Shown here piece after piece: positions 32,494 to 38,611 of a stretch of DNA of 38,611 nt. Source of the DNA: Bacillota bacterium (GTDB taxonomy: Bacteria; Bacillota; Desulfitobacteriia; Desulfitobacteriales; JAJXUE01); contig JAJXUE010000030.1 of NCBI GenBank assembly GCA_021783135.1, positions 1 to 38,611 on the forward strand. The letters are read 5' to 3'. Numbering within the stretch: position 1 is the stretch's first letter; every line of letters starts with the position of its first letter. Under the pieces are notes generated by a model that saw nothing but the letters and a program-made list of their open reading frames with translations, did not search any database and was not told the DNA's origin. The position numbers and the translations under genes are program-made.

Positions 32494-33810
32494 CTATTTA
32501 ACTTCGGCTGCCAACCTTTGTTTGATGTCTTCAGCCCGGCTTTGAACTTCCTGCATTGTTTTCTCAGTATCCAACGTCAGCACCTGGCGATTTTCCATCA
32601 CCAACACCCCGTCAATGATTACATTTTGCACATCGGAAGCATGCGCGGCATACACCAAATGAGCCACAATATCGTGCCGCGGGTACAAATGCGGTTGATG
32701 CATATCTAACATAATTACGTCAGCCTTAAAGCCAGGGTACAGTTGACCCAAATTTTGTAAGCCTAGAGCCTCCGCACCTTTTACAGTTGCCAATTCCAGT
32801 GTTTCATAGGCCGGCAACGCAGTACTGCCAAAGTTAACCTTCTGCAGAAGTGATGCCGTGCGCATCTCACCAAACATATCTAAGTTATTGTTAGAGGACG
32901 CACCGTCAGTACCGATACCTACTTTAACCCCAGCCGCCAGCATCTTGGTTACCGGACATACCCCACTGGACAGCTTCATGTTGCTTTCCGGATTATGAAC
33001 TACACCCACCCGATGCTTAGCTAATAGTTCAATTTCGGCATCATCGACAAAAACGCTGTGCGCTGCTACTACCTGACGCTTGAACAGGCCGACCTCTTCC
33101 ATTAACCTAACCGGTGATTTACCATATTGCCTGAGCATATCCGTTACCTCACCCAATGTCTCGGCAAGGTGAATATTGATACCCACATTATAGGCTTCAG
33201 AAACCTTTATTACCTCTTGCAAATACTCCGGTGGACAAGTATAGGGGGCATGTGGCCCGAGCATAACGGTAATCCGTCCGTCAGCCTTGCCATGCCAATC
33301 TTTAATTAATTGGATACTTTGCTGCATTGCTTTAGCCGCACCCGCTCCGGTGCCAATCATGCCGCGCGAAATAATTGCCCGCAGTCCACTCTCCTGCGTA
33401 GCCTCAGCCACCCTGTCCATGGCGTCATACATGTCAACCATCGTCGTAGTGCCTGACAGCAGCATCTCCACCAAAGCAAGTTTTGTGCCCCAGTAAATAT
33501 CGTCGCCCTTGAGTTTAGCCTCAAAGGGCCAAATCTTTTCCTGCAACCATTCCATCAAAGGCAAGTCATCGGCGTAGCTACGCAAAATTGTCATGGCAGC
33601 ATGTGTATGGCCATTAATCAAACCCGGCATGGCGAGGAGGCCGGGCTTGTCAAAAATCAAATCCGGTCTCCAGTCTTGCGGTGCGGAACCTAACGGCCCA
33701 ACGCTAAGAATTTTGCCGTCTTCGATTGCCAGTTCACCGTGAGCATAAAAATCTCCTTTGCCGGTCATGGGTAAAATCATACCTCGAAACAATATCTTCT
33801 GTTTTGCCAT
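32494..33810 (-). CDS. mtaD: 5'-methylthioadenosine/S-adenosylhomocysteine deaminase
   Basis: A 438-residue amidohydrolase that deaminates MTA (and probably SAH, adenosine or 5'-deoxyadenosine) to the inosine derivative. Metal ligands include His68 and His70 in INGHTHAAM, with GPHAPYTCPPEY, HLAET, AHSVF and the Asp of GTDGASSNNNLDMFGEM. The frame can run to 33837, but GGGAGG lies before the ATG at 33810, so that start is chosen. Its neighbours encode mtnP, mtnA and an aldolase, so it is the entry enzyme of a salvage route. Confidence 0.9.
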   Translation of the reverse strand: MAKQKILFRGMILPMTGKGDFYAHGELAIEDGKILSVGPLGSAPQDWRPDLIFDKPGLLAMPGLINGHTHAAMTILRSYADDLPLMEWLQEKIWPFEAKLKGDDIYWGTKLALVEMLLSGTTTMVDMYDAMDRVAEATQESGLRAIISRGMIGTGAGAAKAMQQSIQLIKDWHGKADGRITVMLGPHAPYTCPPEYLQEVIKVSEAYNVGINIHLAETLGEVTDMLRQYGKSPVRLMEEVGLFKRQVVAAHSVFVDDAEIELLAKHRVGVVHNPESNMKLSSGVCPVTKMLAAGVKVGIGTDGASSNNNLDMFGEMRTASLLQKVNFGSTALPAYETLELATVKGAEALGLQNLGQLYPGFKADVIMLDMHQPHLYPRHDIVAHLVYAAHASDVQNVIIDGVLVMENRQVLTLDTEKTMQEVQSRAEDIKQRLAAEVK

Positions 33811-33863
33811 TGATTTTCCTCCCTCAATGTACCGCAACTGTGTTGCGCCAAATCCGCGCCACT

Positions 33864-34529
33864 TTACTGCTGACTGTAGCTATATAAATATTTATGTCGC
33901 AAGCTAGCGACTGCTTCCGTGGCTAGCACGGAAGGCCGACCTAAGGAAGTTGCCATAAGGTTAATGTGTGCTGATTTTTCAACAAGCTGGCACACCCGCA
34001 TAGTCTCTGCCAAATTGCGGCCCATGCCGACCATCCCATGATTAGCCAACAGCACTGCCCAGCTGTCACCCATGGTACGAACAGCATTATTAGCCAATTC
34101 CTCTGTACCCGGCAAGGCATAGGGAGCTACCGCCACACCACCGCCGTTAATCATGGCCAAATCTTCTACACTGGCCGGAATGGCAACACCTGCCACTGCA
34201 TGGGCTGTAGCAAAGATGCTGTGGGTGTGCATTACCGCGTGAGCCTCTGGTCTGTTTTGATACAAGCGGAGGTGCAGCATAAATTCCGAGGAAGGTGGAC
34301 GCGTTCCCGCCACGACCTCTCCCCGGAGATCAAGCACAACTAAGTCGTCCGGAGTAATTGCCAAATAGCCCATCCCGCTGGGGGTGATCACAAATTGATC
34401 GCTGCCAGGTATCCTGGCGCTGATATTACCCCAAGTTCCCACCACGAGGCCACTTTGCACCATTTCCCGGCCGGAATCAACTAGCGCTTGTTTTAGTGTT
34501 TCAACATGTTTTTGCCGCTTAATTGTCAT
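33864..34529 (-). CDS. Class II aldolase, probable methylthioribulose/5-deoxyribulose-1-phosphate aldolase
   Basis: A 221-residue zinc aldolase of the fuculose-1-phosphate aldolase family. Catalytic Glu82 (PPSSEFMLH), zinc ligands His101 and His103 (MHTHS) and His163 (LLANHGM) are present; the GTWGNISAR motif binds the phosphate. Next to mtnA it is best read as the Ald2-type enzyme that splits methylthioribulose-1-phosphate or 5-deoxyribulose-1-phosphate to dihydroxyacetone phosphate and an aldehyde. A dehydratase (MtnB) is a possible alternative. The start at 34529 overlaps the mtnA stop by nearly nothing (3-bp gap reversed); AGGTG precedes it. Confidence 0.8.
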   Translation of the reverse strand: MTIKRQKHVETLKQALVDSGREMVQSGLVVGTWGNISARIPGSDQFVITPSGMGYLAITPDDLVVLDLRGEVVAGTRPPSSEFMLHLRLYQNRPEAHAVMHTHSIFATAHAVAGVAIPASVEDLAMINGGGVAVAPYALPGTEELANNAVRTMGDSWAVLLANHGMVGMGRNLAETMRVCQLVEKSAHINLMATSLGRPSVLATEAVASLRHKYLYSYSQQ

Positions 34530-34531
34530 CT

Positions 34532-35569
34532 TCACCTAACCATTACTTTTAACAAATTTACTGAATACGGCGGCAGGACGATACCTTTTTCAGTGATAAT
34601 GCCGCTGATATACTTGGCCGGAGTCACGTCGAAAGCCGGGTTAACTACTTCAACTTCTGCAGGTGCCACTTGTTGTCCGTATATTTCCCGCACTTCACTT
34701 TTGGTCCGCTCTTCTATGGGAATTTCGCTGCCATCAATGAGCTTAATGTCCACTGTAGCGGTAGGTGCAGCAATGTAAAACGGTATGTTATGAGCTTGAG
34801 CCAGTACAGCCAAGGAGTAAGTGCCTATTTTATTGGCTGTATCCCCATTCGCAGCGATGCGATCTGCCCCCACAATAACCACACTCACCTGACCCTTTTG
34901 CATGAGGTAACCCGCCATATTATCGGTAAGCAAAGTTACCGGTATTTTGTCCTGCATTAATTCCCAGGTAGTGAGCCTCGCCCCTTGCAATAATGGTCTG
35001 GTTTCATCGGCATAAACTCGGACATTTTTGCCCGCCGCATGGGCGGCACGTACCACACCTAAGGCAGTACCGTACCCAACCGTAGCCAACGCGCCTGCAT
35101 TGCAGTGCGTAAGAATATTAGCCCCTTGCGGCACAATTTCATTACCGTACTCACCAATTTTGCGGTTAACAACAATATCTTCCGCCGCAATAGCATGTGC
35201 TTCCGCCAGTAAGGCGGCCTCGATCGCCGCAAAACTATTGTCTTTAACCTCGCGCAAAGTATCTTCCATGCGGCGCAACGCCCAAAACAGATTGACTGCA
35301 GTCGGCCTTGTCGCTGCTAGAGTTTCCGAGACTACTTCCATGTGCTGCAAAAAACCTGCGTGGTCATCTCCCGCGAATTGAGAGGCACCCAAGACAAAGC
35401 CGTAGGCAGCAACAGAACCTATTGCCGGTGCGCCTCGCACAACCATACTCTTGATAGCCTTGGCAACACTCTGGTAGTCACTGAAGTCTCTATATTCCAC
35501 TTGACAGGGCAATTTGGTCTGATCGAGCAACCTCAGCTTGCCGTCTACCCATTCAATTGAATTATACAT
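34532..35569 (-). CDS. mtnA: S-methyl-5-thioribose-1-phosphate isomerase
   Basis: A 345-residue aldose-ketose isomerase converting methylthioribose-1-phosphate to methylthioribulose-1-phosphate. The catalytic Cys156 (LTHCNAGALATVGYGTALG) and Asp236 (VGADRIAANGDTANKIGTY) are present, as is RGAPAIGSVAAYG. The 14-bp gap to mtnP and contact with the aldolase gene indicate one operon. The C-terminal NPAFDVTPAKYISGIITEKG is the normal family end. Confidence 0.95.
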   Translation of the reverse strand: MYNSIEWVDGKLRLLDQTKLPCQVEYRDFSDYQSVAKAIKSMVVRGAPAIGSVAAYGFVLGASQFAGDDHAGFLQHMEVVSETLAATRPTAVNLFWALRRMEDTLREVKDNSFAAIEAALLAEAHAIAAEDIVVNRKIGEYGNEIVPQGANILTHCNAGALATVGYGTALGVVRAAHAAGKNVRVYADETRPLLQGARLTTWELMQDKIPVTLLTDNMAGYLMQKGQVSVVIVGADRIAANGDTANKIGTYSLAVLAQAHNIPFYIAAPTATVDIKLIDGSEIPIEERTKSEVREIYGQQVAPAEVEVVNPAFDVTPAKYISGIITEKGIVLPPYSVNLLKVMVR

Positions 35570-35583
35570 AGAAAACCGCCCTT

Positions 35584-36372
35584 CTAAAACTTGCCTAACT
35601 CATCGGGTGCGTGTTGACATAGACAACTCCGTTCTACTGCCAGAGACTGCAACGTGTTAAAAATCAAAGCGCGCAAATGCTCCCCCATCTGAGCCATATT
35701 CTGCGTCACTTCCACATGGGTGAGAATCTTAGACGCAATACCCGCCGCGAAGTTAGTCACCATGGCCACACTAGCGTAGCACATTGCACACTCCTTGGCT
35801 AAAATAACTTCCGGTACGCTTGTCATACCGACCACATCCGCACCGAGAAGCCGGTACATACTTATCTCAGCCGGAGTCTCAAAGCGAGGTCCTTCCGTGC
35901 ACACATATGTGCCACCGTTTTTCAGTCCGAGCTGCAGTTTTCCGGCTTGTTCTGCCAGGGCGGCACGCAATTCACCACAATAGGGATCGCTCATATCAAC
36001 GTGCAAAACCCCTGTTTCTCCTGTATAAAAAGTTGCGCTGCGATTTTTCGTAAAATCTAAAAACTGATCTACCAAAACAAACTCTCCCGGGCTGAAGTCC
36101 GTCCTTAGGGAGCCAACAGCCGCAGTTGCTATAACCTTTTGCACCCCTAAAAGTTTCAAAGCCCAAATGTTAGCCCGATAATTCACCAAATGCGGGGGTA
36201 CTGAATGCCGCCTGCCGTGACGCGCCAAAAATGCAACCTCGCGGCCCTCCAGTTGTCCAATCTGCACCACCACTGAGCCGAAAGGAGTAGCAACTTCCTC
36301 TTCCCGCATATTATCGAGTAGCTTGGGATCATAGACACCTGTCCCGCCAATAATTGCATAATTCACGCCCAA
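35584..36372 (-). CDS. mtnP: Methylthioadenosine/methylthioinosine phosphorylase
   Basis: A 262-residue trimeric purine nucleoside phosphorylase of the MTAP type. Signatures: IIGGTGVYDP, ARHGRRHSVPPHLVNYRANI, TAAVGSLR and GPRFETPAEI. At the base-binding position it has Asn207 (AMVTNFAAG) where human MTAP has Asp (ATDYD), so a 6-oxopurine such as methylthioinosine is the likely substrate. That fits the deaminase in the same operon. The start at 36372 is TTG with GGGAG about 12 bp upstream; a GTG two codons later is possible. ftsY ends 18 bp upstream. Confidence 0.88.
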   Translation of the reverse strand: MGVNYAIIGGTGVYDPKLLDNMREEEVATPFGSVVVQIGQLEGREVAFLARHGRRHSVPPHLVNYRANIWALKLLGVQKVIATAAVGSLRTDFSPGEFVLVDQFLDFTKNRSATFYTGETGVLHVDMSDPYCGELRAALAEQAGKLQLGLKNGGTYVCTEGPRFETPAEISMYRLLGADVVGMTSVPEVILAKECAMCYASVAMVTNFAAGIASKILTHVEVTQNMAQMGEHLRALIFNTLQSLAVERSCLCQHAPDELGKF

Positions 36373-36390
36373 CTAGACACTCAACTCCCG

Positions 36391-37311
36391 TCATCTGCTC
36401 TCAAACAGTGCCGCGGCAAAATCTCCTGCGGCAAACTCCCGCAAATCTTCTAAACCTTCGCCAATGCCAATCAATTTGACCGGTACACTTAGTTCGTGCA
36501 TAATCCCAATAATTACGCCGCCACGCGCGGTACCATCCAGCTTAGTCAACGCAATCCCGGTTACTCCGGCTACTTCACTAAATAGTTTAGCTTGGGATAA
36601 CGCATTTTGGCCTGTTGTAGCATCGAGTACCAAGAGTACTTCATGTGGCGCTCCAGCCAATTCACGCCCAATAACCCTGGTAATTTTACGCAATTCCTCC
36701 ATAAGATTAGCCTTGTTATGTAATCTTCCGGCCGTATCGACAATCAAGACATCGACTTTGCGCGACTTGGCCGCTTGTACTGCATCATAAGCAACAGCAG
36801 CCGGGTCAGTACCTTCCTGCTGCTTGATGACTTCTACCCCTACTCGACTGCCCCAAATCTCTAACTGGTCAATGGCTGCCGCGCGAAAGGTATCTCCTGC
36901 GGCCAGGAGAACTCTCTTCCCTTGCGCTTTTAACTGATGCGCCAATTTCCCAATTGTTGTCGTTTTGCCTACGCCGTTAACTCCCACCACCATAATAACG
37001 GTGAGTGAGCCTTCCTGTAAATTGAGTGGCTCAGTTTCTGAACCGAGCATAGCAGCAATTTGTTCCTTCAGCACATCGGTCAACATGGCCGGATCATCTA
37101 TTTTTTGTGCTTTAACCTGAGCGCGCACTGCTTCGACCAGGTCCATTGCCGTATCGACTCCCACGTCGGACTGAATCAAAATGTCTTCGAGTTCTTCATA
37201 TAGTTCTGCGTCAATTCGCTTGCGTCCGGTAAATAATTCTTCCACCTTGCCTACTAAGCCTTGACGTGTTTTGCTTAAGCCATCCTTAAGTCGCGCGAAT
37301 AATCCGACCAT
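36391..37311 (-). CDS. ftsY: Signal recognition particle receptor FtsY
   Basis: A 306-residue SRP GTPase. The NG domain shows G1 GVNGVGKTT, the DTFRAAAIDQL and DTAGRLHNK motifs and TKLDGTARGG. There is no long acidic A domain, as usual in Bacillota. The frame can be extended to 37386, but AGGAGGAAAT lies directly before the ATG at 37311 and the usual MVGLFARLKDGLSKT start begins there. It lies downstream of smc, a classic pair, after a terminator-like hairpin. Confidence 0.96.
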   Translation of the reverse strand: MVGLFARLKDGLSKTRQGLVGKVEELFTGRKRIDAELYEELEDILIQSDVGVDTAMDLVEAVRAQVKAQKIDDPAMLTDVLKEQIAAMLGSETEPLNLQEGSLTVIMVVGVNGVGKTTTIGKLAHQLKAQGKRVLLAAGDTFRAAAIDQLEIWGSRVGVEVIKQQEGTDPAAVAYDAVQAAKSRKVDVLIVDTAGRLHNKANLMEELRKITRVIGRELAGAPHEVLLVLDATTGQNALSQAKLFSEVAGVTGIALTKLDGTARGGVIIGIMHELSVPVKLIGIGEGLEDLREFAAGDFAAALFESR

Positions 37312-37407
37312 ATTTCCTCCTGTACAGGCATTATATCGTGCTAATTTTACCATAATGATGCATAATCCACAACAAAGGACAGTCAAGGGGACCTTGAGCG
37401 CACAATA

Positions 37408-37438
37408 AACGGGCCAGGTTTACATGACCTGACCCGTT
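37408..37438 (-). terminator. Hairpin after smc
   Basis: On the minus strand AACGGGTCAGGT pairs with ACCTGGCCCGTT (12 bp, one wobble pair, 7-nt loop). The T tract is weak (TATTGTG), so termination may be partial and ftsY may still be cotranscribed. Confidence 0.6.
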
Positions 37439-37454
37439 GATGCAATTGGCCTGA

Positions 37455-38611
37455 TTAGCCCACCATACTGGCCGCATCAGCTGTTTCCACCATTTTTACC
37501 GCATAAATTTTCGATACCCCGGTCTCTTCCATGGTAATGCCAAACAGCACATCCGCGGCTTCCATCGTACCTTTACGATGGGAGATCACGACAAATTGAT
37601 TAGTACTACCTAATTCCTGCAAAAAACTGGCGAAGCGATTGACGTTAGTTTCATCCAACGCGGCCTCAATCTCGTCCAAAACACAAAAGGGACTGGGCTT
37701 GACTCGCAACATCCCAAACAATAACGCTATCGCGGTAAGAGCCTTTTCCCCACCCGATAGTAAGGACAGGTGCTGCAGTTTTTTACCGGGCGGCTGGACA
37801 ATAATTTCAATTCCGGTTTCCAGCAGGTTATCCGGCTGGGTTAACTCCAATTCCGCCCTGCCCCCGCCAAACAATTCCACAAAAACGGCGGCAAAGTTAG
37901 CTTTGACCAAAAGGAAGTTGGTATGGAAACGCTCTACCATAATCTGATCCACTTCTGCAATCACGTTAAACAGGGATTCCTTGGCTTGGAGTAAATCCTG
38001 TTGCTGGGTGCTCAGAAAGGTAAATCGCTCTTCCACCCGGGCAAATTCATCCACTGCTCCCAAATTTACGGTACCCAAAGTACTAATCTGGGCTTTAAGC
38101 CTATTAATCTGCCCGGTCGCTTCGCGCCTATTAGTAACCGGTTGACTCTGCAGCCGGGCCGTTGCCAGCGTGATACCCAGATTTTCTTCCAGCTTAGTAA
38201 AGGCTCCTTTGATTTCGGTATCTAAACGTGCTTCTTGCACCTGCAAGCCATGTAACTTTTCCTGACGTTGCTGTAACTCGCGTCGTAAGTTTTTTAGTTC
38301 TTGCTCCAGGGCTGCCAGCTTTTCCGTAAGAATTTGGCGATCTTGCCGTAAATTGATCAATTCGCGTTGGGCGACGTTTTCCGTTTGCACCAGTTGGGCC
38401 AGCCTCTCGCGCAATCCTTCGCTTTCCCCGCCAATGGCCCGTTGCCGCTCAGTTAAATCCGTTTGTTGCCGGCTCAATTCGGCCAGTTCCACCCGGAATT
38501 CATCCTTTTGCCGATAATAACGTTCTAACGCCGCCCGCATTCCTTTTTCTTCTTGCTCCAGACCCGCTATCTTAACCTTTAATCCGGTAATTGCAACTTG
38601 CAGTTGTTCGC
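37455..38611 (-). CDS. smc: Chromosome segregation protein SMC (C-terminal part)
   Basis: The 3' 384 codons of smc; the frame stays open to the right edge, past the internal ATG at 38540, so the gene is cut by the window. The first part is coiled coil (Glu/Gln/Leu rich). The C-terminal ATPase head follows with the ABC signature LLSGGEKALTAIALLFGML, Walker B FCVLDEIEAALDETN and the switch FVVISHRKGTMEAAD. SMC compacts and segregates the chromosome together with ScpAB. It is followed by ftsY, the usual neighbour. Confidence 0.97.
   Translation of the reverse strand, partial: EQLQVAITGLKVKIAGLEQEEKGMRAALERYYRQKDEFRVELAELSRQQTDLTERQRAIGGESEGLRERLAQLVQTENVAQRELINLRQDRQILTEKLAALEQELKNLRRELQQRQEKLHGLQVQEARLDTEIKGAFTKLEENLGITLATARLQSQPVTNRREATGQINRLKAQISTLGTVNLGAVDEFARVEERFTFLSTQQQDLLQAKESLFNVIAEVDQIMVERFHTNFLLVKANFAAVFVELFGGGRAELELTQPDNLLETGIEIIVQPPGKKLQHLSLLSGGEKALTAIALLFGMLRVKPSPFCVLDEIEAALDETNVNRFASFLQELGSTNQFVVISHRKGTMEAADVLFGITMEETGVSKIYAVKMVETADAASMVG

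Overview
The window reads as chromosomal core and respiratory DNA of an anaerobic Bacillota (Firmicutes). The order ylxM-ffh-rpsP-khpA-ylqD-rimM-trmD-(RNA methyltransferase)-rplS-lepB-ylqF-rnhB is the classical Gram-positive SRP/ribosome block. The long multihaem c-type cytochromes, an 11-subunit complex I without NuoEFG and Com-like zinc-finger proteins suggest a respiring or acetogenic clostridial or Negativicutes-type lineage (Sporomusa/Thermosinus-like or Peptococcaceae-like). The genus is a guess. I see no rRNA, tRNA, IS element, phage or CRISPR array. Nearly all genes are on the minus strand; only the feo operon is on the plus strand.

Layout from left to right (minus-strand genes are transcribed right to left). 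1-2449: a two-component system, with the histidine kinase running off the left edge. 2486-3114: yraN and a small zinc-ribbon protein. 3269-6678: a six-gene electron-transfer operon with a 69-aa membrane protein, a 49-aa Com-like zinc finger, a heptahaem cytochrome c, a cytochrome b, a 37-aa single-span peptide and a dodecahaem cytochrome whose N-terminus is NrfH-like. It ends at a clear terminator. 6679-6888: a 210-bp control region with two copies of a 29-bp repeat, each next to a strong hairpin. 6889-10199: a second Com-like protein and a 983-aa ATPase-TPR-AraC regulator. 10493-20292: nuoABCDHIJKLMN with its own promoter and terminator. 20413-29395: the translation, SRP and secretion block. 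29396-32447: the Fur-type feoA-feoB-feoC-like operon on the plus strand. 32494-36372: mtaD, a class II aldolase, mtnA and mtnP, a methylthioadenosine/5'-deoxyadenosine salvage set. 36391-38611: ftsY and the 3' part of smc.

How the parts may work together (inference): complex I, fed by ferredoxin or another donor in place of the missing NADH module, reduces menaquinone. The cytochrome b/multihaem c operon then oxidises quinol and passes electrons outward. The AraC-type ATPase regulator, the two Com-like proteins and the repeat/hairpin region sit directly upstream of that operon and are the best candidates for controlling it. The nuo and cytochrome modules lie between rnhB and yraN, which are often close neighbours in related genomes, so the respiratory genes look inserted into a housekeeping block.

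Several starts were moved to the codon that carries a proper ribosome binding site. Three small genes (37, 49 and 29 codons) and two edge-truncated genes were read directly from the sequence.
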